Positions 45,537 to 57,821 of a stretch of 64,000 bases of DNA are shown here, one piece after another. Each line of letters begins with the position of its first letter. Position 1 is the first letter of the stretch. The DNA comes from Phragmites australis (taxonomy: Eukaryota; Streptophyta; Magnoliopsida; Poales; Poaceae): positions 13,180,001 through 13,244,000 of the forward strand of contig NC_084941.1 of the NCBI RefSeq assembly GCF_958298935.1, read 5' to 3'. The notes beneath the pieces were generated by a model. The model was not told where the DNA came from. It searched no databases and worked only from the letters and a program-made list of their open reading frames with translations. The position numbers and the translations under genes were made by a program.

Positions 45537-46460
45537 CCCCCCAACTCGGCCATTTGAGTGTGCTAGAGTCCAAAGAAGCTCATAGACACTTGAGAAGACA
45601 TCCGAGCCACCAAAGTACTAAAAGTGATCATCCAAGATAATTAAGCACAATATTTGAGTGATTAGTGCTAATATGCTTATAGAGAGTTGTTTGTAGGTGT
45701 TGTTTCCTATATAGGCTATCAAGGAGTGAACCTATATGGTGTTTCTACCTAGAGAGAGGATCAAGGAATGATCCTATATTGTACCAAGTGATATGCCGGT
45801 ATCTTGGAGTCTTGTGACTCGTTGGCACCGTGAGCCTTGGTCGCTCATGCTTGTTGACCCTCCAACTTGGTGTGGAGCAGTAGCAAGACTCTTGTTCGGA
45901 GACACGAAGATCCTTGCCTTAGTGGCTCAAGCTCTGAAGTGAAGACGGTGGCAAGTGATCGAAAGAAATGCTTGTGGTGAGGCCTTACTTTGGTGGCTTA
46001 GTGGCTCAACCTACTTGAGGCTTAAGTGGCTCAAGGGCCGTGACCGGATGCCGTTCAGGAGCTATAGCCTAGGTGGCTACTCCAACATGTACTAGGAGTG
46101 ACGTTTATATCATCGATACAACGCGATAAAAATCCCTTGTACCGAGTTTCCACTCTCTACCATCTTTATATTTTCGCATTTACATTCTTACAATCTACCT
46201 TTGTATGTTTACCTTCCTAGAGTAGTTTGCTAGGATTGACTATAGGTTGCAAACTCTTTTGAGCGGTAGACACACTAGATGAACCTAGAATACATTTAGA
46301 TAGACATTGATATAGGTTTATCTTGTGAACTTTTTGGAGCTGATTAGCAAACACAATAAAGAGAAAAAATCTCATATTGCCTTTGAGTCGAGAAAATCTT
46401 TTTGCCGCCCTAGGTGCGCATTTAGGATGAGAAATTCGAGAAGTGGCTTATCCCATTGTC

Positions 46461-46829
46461 AGGCATAAGGATGCATAGAAGAACAGGTAAGGCAGGAAAA
46501 GAATTCGATTGACTTCCTAGGCAATATGATCTTTATTATTATGAAGGTACTCTTAGTACTTACACTTGGGTTTATAGAGCTTATTGATGACTTGTGAGCT
46601 ATTTTAGACCTAAAATCTTAAACCTAAATGACACGGACTAGATTAAGCCAATAAGCAGTGACCCTTATTACTGTGGGGGTAGCATAGGTGTTATTACATA
46701 GGTTATGAACTAGTCATGGAACCCAGCCCCCTAGTTTCTGGGTTTGCATCTCGAAGCAATGTTGTCATGGTTACGACTGAGTCTTCTTGTTCACCTTGAT
46801 CCTTGAGTTCTTAGGTACCTTTCTTGGTT
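46461..46829. other. Unannotated spacer
   Basis: Probably retrotransposon-derived, but I see no motif that assigns it. Confidence 0.3.
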
Positions 46830-47400
46830 GGTGTTGACATGCCATGTCGAGACTCCACTTGTCGCAACGGAGAACTGCATTGGGCAACCCTAGATAGTGA
46901 TCACCCCTTCAGGTTCCGAGATCTTCATGCATTGGTAAGCGTAATGAGTGGGTGCCATGAACTTGGCAAGAGTATGTCTTCCCAAGATGGCGTTGTATGC
47001 CGTCTCGAAGTCAACCACGTTGAACAAAACATTTTCTATCCAGAAGTTGTCATGCTTTCTAAAGGTAACAAGCAGAAAATCTTGCCGATGTGAGTGGCCA
47101 AAGATCCAAGTATTATGCCATGGAAGGCTTATGTAACCGGCTTGATGGTAGATCCATCATAGATTTTTCATTGAATTGTTCCAGATAGGTGTCTTGACAA
47201 TCCATGTTGTCAAAAATTACAGGGGAAGATCCCGGCTTGTGGTGAATATGGCATTCACGACTGTCTTGGCAGTCGAGTGGTTTAACCTCAATGCCATAAT
47301 CCTTGGTGCATTGATCCATAAAGTGACTTACCTCATCGCTAGAATCATCGCTGGAAAGTTCTTTGTCGAAGTTCACCCGATCAATCGTCGGTTCATCGGT
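46830..47400 (-). pseudogene. Gypsy gag-pol fragment around the aspartic protease
   Basis: On the minus strand the sequence reads LLVTFRKHDNFWIENVLFNV, VDFETAYNAILGRHTLAKFM and APTHYAYQCMKISEPEGVI. This is the conserved stretch just after the aspartic protease in Tat/Athila-like grass Gypsy elements. Upstream (higher coordinates) is an acidic, Ser-rich part with several stops. Neither RT nor an LTR adjoins it on the low-coordinate side. It is a short dead fragment, on the opposite strand to the element that follows. Confidence 0.7.
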
Positions 47401-47561
47401 TGGAGAGGTTAAGTTGTTGTAGAACCCCTTGTCCGAAAACCAGTCCTCGGCGTAGGCGTAATCAGCAGCATGTTCTTTGTAGATTCTTAAATGCCTATTG
47501 TCATTAATCGCCTCGGACGACGCCAGCTATCGATGATTGGTGAACCGCCGATCTAACAAAC

Positions 47562-47966
47562 TTGTTGAAGAAAGAGGATACTTTGAGTAGACAAATCATG
47601 AGGAAACAAATAAAGATTTTTACACAGGTTTGTGATGAGGACATCACTCTTTCGGATACACACACACCGAGTATTCCTCCAACAATAGGTCCATTGACAC
47701 GAGCTCGTGCACGTCAACTAAATCACGAGGTGAGCTCGTTCCTTAGTGTTCATTTATATTTTGATAAGGATGGGATGCTACTGAATAATTGTGATGTATT
47801 GTTACTTAGGAACACGGGAGAAGACCAGCAAGGGCGCCCAAGCCAAGGTGGAGGTCCAATCAAGTTCGAGTCCGTCCAAGACCAGACTGCACTAAAATCG
47901 TCGCCCAGGACGCATACGGACTCCGTTTTTGATGTTCTACACATGGTTGGAAAGATAAGGAGATAG
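47562..47966 (+). pseudogene. C-terminal tail of a Gypsy polyprotein
   Basis: The frame ends with IGPLTRARARQLNHEVSSFL and VLLLRNTGEDQQG, the conserved C-terminal tail of a grass Gypsy polyprotein family, and stops at 47966. Nothing upstream looks like integrase, so the copy is truncated. It leads into an LTR-like block and a PBS, followed by gag on the same strand. This may be the end of one copy placed before the start of another, or the tail may overlap the LTR in this family. Confidence 0.6.
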
Positions 47967-48530
47967 GCTTTCCAACGGGACTAGTCCCATGTCCAAATTC
48001 TTTCTGAGTCAACAGGAATCGTCGAAACAAGTGAACATCCAGAATCTATCAAGGTGCTGCGCCACCATCTTTTGGCCCGTTGGGCCATGTAACGTGTTGG
48101 AGTCCATTAGGGACGCGTCCAGGGGTCCTTAGCTGACCCTAGTCTCTTATATACAGTAGCCACCACCTCAATTAGGGTTGAGTTTTGCTTAGATATTGAT
48201 CTACACACATATTGTGAGATTTTCGCTGTTGTTCCGGACCGACTAGGCCGCCGCAAGTGTTTGTGGAACCCCAACTTCGAGTGCTTGAATTCTATTCGCA
48301 ATATTTCAGATTGCATCTTCTACGTTCTTGCTTGTGTCCTCGGTACGCTTGCAGGAATTTAGCCTTCTTGGCGAGGTCAACCGCGCGACACGGTTGATAA
48401 CCAACGGAGCTGTGGTGTAGTGATTGCAAGAGAGACGATCTGTTCGGGTCGAAGCCTTTGGATCATCAACGTCAAGTTCTTCACCTACCGACTTATCGCT
48501 ACCTATCGGAAGATCAGGCCAACAATCCCA
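47967..48530 (+). mobile_element. LTR-like block upstream of PBS
   Basis: It contains CCTAGTCTCTTATATACAGT (TATA-like, near 48140) and an R/U5-like stretch ending in CAATCCCA just before the PBS. The LTR start is not resolved and may lie inside the preceding polyprotein tail. Confidence 0.5.
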
Positions 48531-48535
48531 TCATC

Positions 48536-48553
48536 TGGTATCAGATTTTCAGG
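48536..48553 (+). promoter_or_regulatory. Primer-binding site, imperfect iMet type
   Basis: TGGTATCAGATTTTCAGG lies five bases after a CA-ending LTR-like block. The first ten bases match the initiator tRNA-Met primer site; the rest has diverged. Confidence 0.65.
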
Positions 48554-49803
48554 TTGCCCGTTAGGTAATTTCGTTTTCCCCTTTAGATTAGTCTGTTTTT
48601 CATTACCTAGAGTCCAGAAAAAGCCAAAAAAAAATCCGTCAATTTCTGCTGCCCTAGAACCTTTTGTGCCTTTGCAATTTTTGTTTTCAGTTGTGCGTTG
48701 TTGAGTTTGTGTCCGTGGTCGAGTCTTGTTGTTGGTTTAGAGTCGTGTTCTTGGTCTTTAGTTAATGCTCCGTGCTGTTTTGATCACGCCACTATCCCAT
48801 CGCCACCATCCCTACCAACAAGTCGAGCCATCACATTACTCGATTTGCCACCACGAGCCGCCTTGTGTTACTTTCCGACACGCCAACCCTAGATAGGTCG
48901 CAAGCTGCCTTGTATCAATTGCCATGCCACCGCTGTACTCCTTGTTCCTCTCGCGATCCTATTGCTTGCCATACCTTAACGAGAATAATTTCTGCAAGAG
49001 GTGCTTTAAAAAAAACCCTAACTCGACAGGGGTTCAGTAAAACGGCCATAACTTTCTCATACGGACTCGGAATCAAGTAAATTTTTTTTTCATAGACATC
49101 TACAGAAAAAGTTACATCCGTTGCTCCCCAATTTGTTAGGTTCCACCAAAATTTTTTTCCCAAATTCGGCTTGGAAGATTGAGTATTCGAGCTGCGAAGT
49201 TTTCGCACGCTTTTCAGAGAACGTGCTTGATTTTCTATAGGCCACATCTTGCATCCGTTTGAGCTGAAAATTTATGTGGTTGTTTCTTATATGCTCCTAG
49301 TTTAGAAAAAAAATATCAGAAAAATACAAAAGAAAATATTCGTGATTTCTACTAGTGCTAAAAGACAAAAAAGAGGAGCACATAGAGAACACCCAGATAT
49401 TTGTGTTGTTTGCTGTGTCTTTCTATCTTGTGCTTTATCTGATCATCCTGTTTAGCTTTGTTTCAGCTGTTGTGCTAGGACTAGGGACACGTGATAGACC
49501 AGCAACTGTGATTCATACTTTGGACACTTATTCAGCTTTGCTCATCTGATTACAGTTATTGCTAATCCTTGCTACCATATTGTGCCTTCCAAGCTCCACC
49601 TCCTTTGATCCGAACAGGTTCACTCTTGCAATCATCCCATGCTTCACACGGTTTCAAGACTTGTCACCGGTTGTTACTCCTTGCTGCGTTGGTAAGAACA
49701 TTTGTAAGAGCGTGGTAAGACGCTTGAGTGTGTGCGATTCCACCTTCCACCACCTAGTAGTTGATAGGGATAATATTGTGTTGTCCTTTGTTTTCTACTA
49801 ACC
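48554..49803 (+). other. Gypsy leader between PBS and gag
   Basis: A 1.25-kb noncoding leader. Near 49030-49330 a phrase like CGGCCATAACTTTCTCATAC recurs in other plant LTR elements. No gene is seen; short frames are chance. Confidence 0.45.
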
Positions 49804-50586
49804 ATGTCAGGTGATGGCTCTCTGTCAGATTTTAAGGATTGTGTGTCCAAGGAAGAACTCAACAAAGCCTTGCAGGATCATACTAGACTATTGACAGACA
49901 TTAGAACAAGCATTGCTAACCTTGTCACGTGAGTGAACGACCTTGAGTTGCGACAGCCACCACAGGATGATGAACATTCACATGATGATAATAATAATGG
50001 TGACGGAGATGGTGACCAGGAAGATGGTGAGGTTTTTGTTGGGTAAGATGCGCGTGCTGAGCAACGTTGTCGTGCTGAACAATTACTTCGTGAACAACAA
50101 CAACATCGTCAAGGTAACGGAGGTAATAATGTTAATCGCAATGGTCGCGATAATCCTTATTCTAAGATTAAGTTTTCAATACCTCCTTTTGATGGTGCAT
50201 ATGATGCTGATGCTTATTTGGATTGGGAAATGACGGTTGATCAAAAGTATAGTTCTCATATGGTTCCTGAAATGCATAGAGTTAGACTAGCCACTTGTGA
50301 GTTCCCGAATTATGCTATTATTTGGTGGAATGGTTTAGTTTCTAGTGGCTTAGAACCTGAGTCATGGCCTAGACTAAAGCGTGCCATACGCAATAGATTT
50401 ATTCCTCCTGATTATACACGTGAATTGAAAAAAAATTTGCAGCGCTTAAATCAAGGTTCTAAATATGTGCATGATTACTATCAAGAGCTTCAAATTGCTA
50501 TGCTTCGTTGTAATATACAAGAGGATGATGAGGATACCATGATTCATTTTTACTCTGGGTTGAGACGTGAAATTCAGGACCTCTGA
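49804..50586 (+). pseudogene. Gypsy gag (Retrotrans_gag) with two stops
   Basis: The frame begins MSGDGSLSDFKDCVSKEELN at 49804, has stops near 49933 and 50044, and is then open to 50586. The C-terminal 120 residues hold the retrotransposon gag fold: KIKFSIPPFDGAYDADAYLD, IIWWNGLVSSG, FIPPDYTRELKKNLQRLNQG and YYQELQIAMLRC. The zinc knuckle and all of pol are missing; sequence changes character after about 50640. The N-terminal part is predicted helical and acidic. It is in line with the PBS and leader upstream, so it belongs to the same copy. Confidence 0.85.
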
Positions 50587-50734
50587 AAATATAATAACAT
50601 TACGTCATGTTTCAGTTATATTGATCTGAGCCTGTTACAAGGGGGTATGTAGCTAGCCTAGATAGATCTAAATCTAGTCGGCAATTTTTTTTCTCGACTT
50701 CTTTTATTTTGTATTCAACTTTATTTGGATTTTT

Positions 50735-51040
50735 GGGGCTGTTTGGTTAGGGGCCAAAGGGAGCCAAGCCAATTTTTGGTCATGCCATGAAATTTTGGCC
50801 TCTGTTTCGTTTGAGGTCAAAATTTTGTCATACCCCGAAAAATTTGGTCGGCCAAAAAATTTTTATAGCGTTTCAGGCTAAATCTCGAGCAGCAATCGTC
50901 CGCCAAAAATTTTGGCCGGCCAAAATTTTAGCTTGTCCTTAAACCAAACACCATTTTAGCAACCAAAATTTGGCGCTACCTTGATTTGGCCTCTGCCCAA
51001 ATTTTAGCTTGGCCTGTTGGGGCCAAAAATCAAACAGCCC
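50735..51040. mobile_element. 306-bp MITE with GGGGCTGTTTGG ends
   Basis: The left end GGGGCTGTTTGGTTAGGGGCC pairs imperfectly with the right end GGGGCCAAAAATCAAACAGCCC. The interior is full of CCAAAATTTTGG-like palindromes and has no coding capacity. Flanks ATTTTTG and ATTTGTC suggest a decayed target duplication. The terminus resembles hAT/Harbinger-like MITEs that start near GGGCTGTTTGG. Confidence 0.72.
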
Positions 51041-52112
51041 ATTTGTCTCTTTGTCTTGCTTTTTCTCCACAGGGCCCTTGGCTCTGTATATATATGGGTG
51101 TCTAGACTCCTCCTTTCTGTTCTTGAAAATAAACCTTTCTGGTTATGGGACGCGTTAGGTACCTACGGGTAGCTTACTTTCATCTAGGCATCCCCTTTCT
51201 AGCGATAGAGGTATGTCTTGGGAATTGCAAGAAACCCTGGGGACCCTGAATATGGTAATTATCCATTATTCATTGTTACTTTTTTTCTATGTTATTCTAA
51301 ATTATCCCTTATATCATTGTGTGGGACAATAATAAGTCATAGACTAGCACATGTATTGATTCATGATCATATTTCATTGATCATAGATATAGAGATAACA
51401 ATACAATAATGTGTACACATGTTAGAAAACATAGTGTTGGATAGACCCACCATGAGATAATGCTCGGATTGTTTTATGATGTGCCATTAGATGTAATCTC
51501 AAATGGTGTAGCTACATGATCCTTAGGTTTAAGATCGTCATTCATCCCCAGAATGTGTAATGGTATACTTAGGGGCTGTCAAATGCTACTCTGTAACTAG
51601 GTAGTTATAAAGGTAGTTTCCGGGTTTGTCGTGAAGTATCTCGTGAGATGTGAGTGATCAACATGGAATTTGCCCCTCTATATAACGGGAGAGATTTCTC
51701 GAGACCCTTCAATGTGGTTGGATTAGAAAGTGCATGTCCATTCCAATCTGATTAAAGAGTTAATCACAAATTAAGTAAACCACCACAAGATTGAGTAAAT
51801 GGTCGAGATATCACACAGATGATAGGTGTCTCGCCTTAAGCTTGACCGGTATCGTGAGGCAAACGGATTTGTGCATGTGTATATCAGGTTTTGATGATAT
51901 GATATTTATGTATATTTGGGAGTCAATAAGTCCTACTAATTTTGGTTCAGAAAGGGGTTCTGAGTCGTAGCCATTTGTACACAAACCTAACAAGTCACAC
52001 ACTTAAAGGGTTGGAACATGACACATGGGTTGGATCCGTAAGAGGGTTTGATTGGTTGTAATTCATGAGGGATTATAGTCTTGATGGGATACCAACGTGG
52101 GAGCCCATAGTA

Positions 52113-52114
<2 letters not shown>
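51041..52114. other. LTR-retrotransposon-like noncoding sequence
   Basis: It includes a TATA-like CTGTATATATATGGGTG near 51085 and long AT-balanced noncoding sequence resembling Copia leader/LTR DNA. I could not match ends, PBS or proteins, so the family is undetermined. Confidence 0.35.

Positions 52115-52172
<58 letters not shown>
52115..52172. repeat. (AT)29 microsatellite
   Basis: A 58-bp uninterrupted AT dinucleotide run. It is likely to be length-polymorphic and prone to cruciform formation. Confidence 0.97.
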
Positions 52173-52174
<2 letters not shown>

Positions 52175-52324
52175 GGAGGCGTGGTGCATGGTTGAGTTAC
52201 TCCATACCCTAGTCGCGCCCTCTCCACTTGACCTCCTGAAACTCTAGTCGTGCGCGCAGTGCTAGCACATCGATGCATGATATTCCATCGCAGCATATGT
52301 GGATAACATAGAGGCGTTGCTACT

Positions 52325-52489
52325 ACTATGGCGCTGATTAGCTCGATGACAAGAACTTGAAGTTGTTGTTGGTTCATCTCCTGATTGATCCCGACTATGA
52401 AGGGCATGTCGAGGAGTTCATCGAAGCTTGTCGGGGAGCTTATCAGAGCTACTTCTTCTACATTGACGTGCATGACATTGGACTGGTAT
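52325..52489 (+). pseudogene. Unrecognised exon-like fragment
   Basis: One plus-strand frame reads LDDKNLKLLLVHLLIDPDYE, GHVEEFIEACRGAYQSYFFY and IDVHDIGL, then a consensus-like donor GTATGC at 52487. One stop interrupts the start of the stretch. The composition looks like real protein, but I do not recognise the family. It may be a captured gene fragment. Confidence 0.35.
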
Positions 52490-52714
52490 GCTTCATCTCT
52501 TCTTCCACTGCACTATGCATCTAGTGATAATGATCCATGATCCCTTACTCGCATGGTTTCTTAGTTGAACATGGTTAAAAAAATTTATTTTGCACTATCA
52601 TAGCCTACCCGTTCCCCAACACTAATGATGAGCCAAATGCCTAAGATCATTCTAAAATAGCAGGAAAAGGTGCAGATCTAGTAACTAAGTCATCCACCTG
52701 AAGAATTCATTTCC

Positions 52715-52800
52715 TTCTTCTTCCTTCCTTCCTTCCTTCCTTCTCCTTCTCATTCTCCTTCCTCCCCTTCTTCTTTCCCCCTCTTCTCCTTCCTTCTTAG
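52715..52800. repeat. (TTCC)n and CT-rich low-complexity tract
   Basis: A run of TTCC repeats (about 52721-52742) inside an 85-bp pyrimidine-rich tract. Simple sequence with no gene. Confidence 0.85.
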
Positions 52801-54288
52801 CATGGTGGTGCAACAGGGGACACCATAGGGAGGGGCAACCAGGAGCAGGGAAGGGAGAGGGCGCAGGGGAAAGGGGTGACGGCTAGGAAGGGGGAGGGTG
52901 TCAGCCAACAGGGAGTGGGCACCCCCTAGGGTTGGGGGAAAGGAACGGCTTGGCCTAGGTTGGGCTATCCTGGGCCCAAGTTGGGAGGTGGGAGGGCCAC
53001 CTCCTTCTCTGAACAACCCATCTGCCTTCTTTTTTTGTTTTTCTAAACAATTTCAAAAAACTATGTGAATCCGCTAAAACTTCCAGAAAACTAAAGTATT
53101 ATTGAGGTAATACAATTAAAATATTCAAAAAATGTGTATAACTTGGAATCAACGTCTAGGAAATTACATTCAAATAATATTTATTTCATTAATAATTTTT
53201 AATGAAAGAGATTTCAAGCAATAAATTAAATTGTGTAGAAACAACAATATATTGAATAACTGAAGTATTATTGAGGTTATACAATTAAAATACAGTAATC
53301 CACATTTTTTCTACAATATAACTAAAGTTATATTCAAACAGCGCATAATTTATGCAAAACCTGAGGGTTTTTTGTGTATTACTGTTTGGGGGTTAAGTGG
53401 CCACCATCGATCGGGTGCACTTTTGGTTGTGCCTCCTAGATGTGATCACTCGGTCAGCTGCACCATGGGGGCGCCGTCGGCCGCCTTCACATTGTGCCAC
53501 CGCACCAACTGCGCTATCATGGAAGAGGGTCGATGTCCAGCAGGCACCACCAGAGGGAGGGCGTCATCTATCGAGCTTTTGCATCGTGCATCGGGCAGCC
53601 ATTAGATTTGGGTAGTGCGAATGACCACCATCGCCAAGAGGGCGAGGTGCTCTTGCTCTGACTGCCAAATACTTGGGTGGCACTAACCTAGATCCAGATG
53701 GGCGCCGGAGGGGGGCCATGCATCGCCATGGGTTGGGGCCCGCTGTCGTTGGGAGTGAAAACCAGCACCACCGGCTAGGGCTTCCTGGAGGTGAGGTCTT
53801 GGCTAGCGCTACCTCCTTCAAGAGGGGAAGCCGATGTTGTCGGCCTTGGTTTTCTCAAAGGTGAGGAAATGGCCGCCACCATGACGTCTGGTGGTGCATC
53901 AACCATGTCAAGGCTGGAGGAGCTAAGGATGGCATCGCCCCGTGGACTGTCGGACCTGATGGGAGCAGTCGCCCTGAGCAAGGAGGTGATGGGAATAACA
54001 TGGAAGGGCACATCATCACCGATGAAAAGAGAGGATGACGGCATCGATGAATCTTATTACTCTGGTGTCATCACAACGGAGGTCGCGACAAGGATGTTGA
54101 CCACGACGACAATGGTGATGTTGGTGCTTAGGGTTGTGAGGTAAGGATGCAGGGATAAGATGAAGTATTGCATCTTTGAAGTCAAGGCCACCATTAAGGA
54201 TCGCCCATTTTCATGTTGTTTGGCACACATTAGCCATTTCGGATGATGCATAGTTCATCGTCCCATGGCAGAAATTGGTTGACCAATT
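52801..54288. other. Mixed GC-rich and AT-rich sequence, no gene recognised
   Basis: 52800-53010 and 53390-54130 are GC-rich with several overlapping frames on both strands, the longest being 117 codons (53791-54144, +). None has a domain I recognise. The AT-rich part between them is empty. It may be old retroelement internal sequence. Confidence 0.3.
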
Positions 54289-54637
54289 AGCGCAATGTAG
54301 AACAAAAGTGTGTGATAACCTATGGAATGTAATTGAGATAGTGGAGAGTCAAAATAGAGAGTGAATCGATTCCTTTCATTGCTTCAATTGATTGTACATT
54401 TATACATGATGAATAGATGGCAATTGTCGTTAGGGAGACACCCCTCCTTAACGGATAGCAGTAAATGCTAATGGCAGCTAATAATTAATCACATATTAGA
54501 TTAATCGTAACAGTTTCAAGGTTGCACCCTTATCTTCCCCAGGGTGGTTAATATGGGCTATAAATATCCACTCGTTGGATTGTAATGTGCATTCATTCTT
54601 AGAGCTGTAACCACTTAATACTCTCCTTGCTACTATG
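54289..54637. other. LTR-like remnant
   Basis: Phrases such as GAGAGTGAATCGATTCCTTTC and TTGTACATTTATACATGATG resemble the end region of plant Copia LTRs read in reverse. Ends are undefined. Confidence 0.3.
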
Positions 54638-54645
54638 ATCCTATC

Positions 54646-55349
54646 TAGGGATGAAAATGGACGAAACATTTCAGAAAACCCCCTAACCATTTTCATTTTC
54701 ACATTTCCTCTCAAAAATAGAACAAAAAATGGGAAAGCCAAAAACGGGTACGAACTCAGAAATGTTGGGATATTAAAAACAAACCAATTCGAATGGAAAC
54801 ACAAGGAACAGATAATTCAAATCGGGAACACTGACCCGTAGACCAATAACTTCAAACATCGACGCGACACATAATTAATTTATAACAACAAAAGGAATTC
54901 ATACTGATACACAAATAAACCACGTAATGACAAAAGTCTTAACTGAATATAGTCACCATATCATAACTCGAGTACCCGACATAACATATAATCACACAAA
55001 GACTAGGGTTGGAGGTGGCACAGGTGCAGTAGCTTGAACGACATCGGTAGGTCGTCATCCGACTGAGATTGGGCCACTGAGGTCTGGGTGAAGTTTGGAA
55101 TAGAGGTGATGTTTGGACTGGCCAGCTGGGCTTGGTGTATGGGCTATATTGTGATTTGTGAAGCTTGATCTTAATTGGAGAAATGAAATATTTCTGACTA
55201 TAAATAGGATACAAACAATATGGTCAGGAAAATAGCAAAACCATTTTTGTCCTATTTCCTCGTAAGTCCAAAAAATTCAAAAATAGTTGGAAAAAATGTA
55301 GAAAATGGATCGGAACGGGACAAAATTTATCCCATCCGTTTCATCCCTA
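54646..55349. mobile_element. 704-bp non-autonomous hAT-like element
   Basis: Terminal inverted repeats are TAGGGATGAAAATGG and the complement of TTTCATCCCTA. It is flanked by an 8-bp target duplication ATCCTATC (54638-54645) and ATCCTATG (55350-55357), 7 of 8 matching. Eight-base duplications and T/CAGGGATGAAA ends fit hAT elements. No transposase frame is present. Confidence 0.85.
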
Positions 55350-55357
55350 ATCCTATG

Positions 55358-57821
55358 TAGCCTTCGCATCATACTCTTTGGGCTCGGACGTCTTGTTTGG
55401 ATCGGTGTCCATGGCATGCCACTTTTGTTCTTACAACACTGATTGTTGTATCCTTGTAACATGTTAACCCCTCGATTCAATTCATTGGCGAATGAGCCCA
55501 GTTCCACATTAAGGCTTTTTTTTGGAAACAAAGGGATGAGAACCCACGGAAGGAGATCCCCAGGGGGCTTTAGATGGAACTTCATTTCCCTGTTGGGGTA
55601 TTCCTACTCGGGTTTATATTCCCTGGCATTGTTTGGGAACTGGGGGTTGAAAATCACAAGAAACAAAAACGGCTCCAAAAAATCTGGAAAAAATCAAGAA
55701 AATTTATGAAATATTCAATAAAATGATAAACTCATTGCAAGATCACTAAAAATTCAGAAATCTCCAGGGTGCTCGACTGCTCGCAACATGTCCATAGAGG
55801 ATGGTGGTTGCGTTGTTAGCATCCATGCATGACAAGGCCAGACCTAGAACCCCAGCAAACCCTACTGTAAGGCCAAGCTGCTTCATGTTGCAAGCATGCA
55901 GCAAAGCAACCGGGCAGCACAACAGCAGGATGCATGGTACATTTGGGTCCATGTGCAAGTTTCGAGGCGGAATCTAAGTCCAATATTCGTATTTCACAAA
56001 GCACACGAATGACCTAGTAACAAATTTAGTACAGGGGCAACGGAAACATAATCTCATGGAAGGGGCTGTGCATCATCAATCATCATGCAGAAGCACATTA
56101 TCTCAACTGCTCAAGTATGCTCTATACGGAGGAACTTCTTTTAGTTCCAGAAAAGACGTAGCTAACATTAAAGTTCGGCCGTCCATACAACCACAAATAT
56201 CAGCGCATCATAGATGAATTCAAATGAAAGTTGAATTCAGGTACCAACTAACATTCACCCAAGCTAATCTATGGCATTCATACATCAGCACATCACAAAT
56301 GGCTCTCTCCACACATACATTAACATGTATTTAGAAGAGAAACAATATGACACAAGCAGTCTATCCGCAAACTTCAAATACTATTGGTAGTGCTCATAAT
56401 CATCAAAATCTAGATACCTAAGGTCCTCAACATCTTAAACCGTAAGAGAACAAGTAAAACAAAGATAGTTAAAATGAAGATTCTACGTGAATAATGAATA
56501 CAAGAGAAATTGACCACTTAAGCACTCCATGTTTAACTTTTTGAATCTGTACAGGTAATTGGAATAATCATGGCTATCCATACAACATTTGGCAAATCGT
56601 AAGTCAAAATTAAGGGGAAGGTGAGCCTAGAATAGCATGCTTGAGGCAAAACACCAAGCTAACACCAGCCCAACTACAAATGTATAAGATGTAAGCCTGG
56701 AGGGTACCAGTAAGACTAGTCTTATTCAGCTTTTACAATAGAATGATAGACACCATCACAACTACATTCTACATGAACCAGTTGACCTGCTAGATTGCTA
56801 CTATAAATTTCTAAGTTTTCTAAACCTATCTAAACAAATACAAAATATTTGTCTTTAGAAAGTTGAGTGATGCACAATACTGTAGTATTTTGTCACAAAT
56901 TACAGTAGTTTTCTAAGATTGAACAATCACCGTATTGCCAGACACAGCAGTTAGATAGTTACAGTTTGAGACTGAACCTTTTGTATCCAGTATTCAGATG
57001 AAAAGTTGGCAAACCTATCTGTAATGACGCACACAGGGTGATATGGTGCACTACAAGCAAAAAGAAGATTCACAAAGTACAAAGGCCTCTCCTTTTGTCA
57101 ACTGTAATGCAAGGTCTCCCTATAATGATCTTCAATCCGACAAGAAAAATGAATGAAAGGGAAAAACTGAAACAAATGAGAGATACACAGTACAAAGAAG
57201 GCAACACTGGTCTCCTACCTATCCCAAACAGAAGAGTTTTCGAGTTTTCTGAACCTATCTAAACAAAAGAGAATATATCCAATTATCATGTCACTTATGA
57301 AATTGCTGAAGTGAGGATTAGAGCTTGGCACAACAGAATTTTCAGAACCGATGATCACAATATAGAAATATGAAAACATGGAACTTTATCAGCATGTGAA
57401 ATCAACAAAGAGTTCTACTCCAAAATAGTATGCTACTAAAAAAACAATTCTGTAGAAAAACTGCTAACAAAAGAAATACAAGATGATGAACCAAGTTGAA
57501 GCCTCACAAAAGGGGGAAAATAAAAACTTTTGTTAACCTTCCAAAAGAGAGACTCAATCAATCAATCTGGTTTACATGTGGAGACTCAATGAAAAATAAG
57601 ATCGTCGGCGTTGTGGGCAAGTGGCACCGGATTGTATACTTGTGTATATATGAACAAATCTACCACCCAATCAATGAATCATGTGAAAATAACTAGTAAC
57701 TAAATCTACCAAAATTTGCATGAAATCAACACATGTAACTATCAAATCTAGCAAGAACAAATACCAATTCATCTGCATCACCACACCATCTGAGGTAAAG
57801 AGGAATTTTCTTCCATACCTT
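55358..57821. other. Low-copy-looking noncoding region
   Basis: 2.4 kb of AT-rich sequence without a long frame, tRNA or clear repeat. It may hold introns or the untranslated end of a minus-strand transcript starting near 58340. I cannot define a gene here. Confidence 0.35.

Larger units (their letters stand above)
44717..46460 (+). mobile_element. Sirevirus-like Copia LTR, probably solo
   Basis: A noncoding block starting near TGTATATTATTTTGGTGA, with about 14 degenerate CACCGGATGGTCCGGTG-type dyads (44880-45480). A TATA box TATAAATA lies at 45529-45536, followed by an R/U5-like region ending near CTGATTAGCAAACACAATAAAG. This layout matches Sirevirus LTRs. No coding part adjoins it, and both ends are approximate. 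Confidence 0.6.

Noticed and set aside
52063..52473. 136-codon minus-strand frame
   Set aside because: Much of it is translated from the (AT)29 microsatellite (Tyr-Ile repeats).
53372..54144. GC-rich frames that might be a gene
   Set aside because: Frames overlap on both strands with no conserved motif or splice structure. They are left as unassigned sequence.
57038..57262. Small plus-strand frame with a basic peptide
   Set aside because: No domain, no splice context and weak codon structure. It is likely chance in AT-rich DNA.
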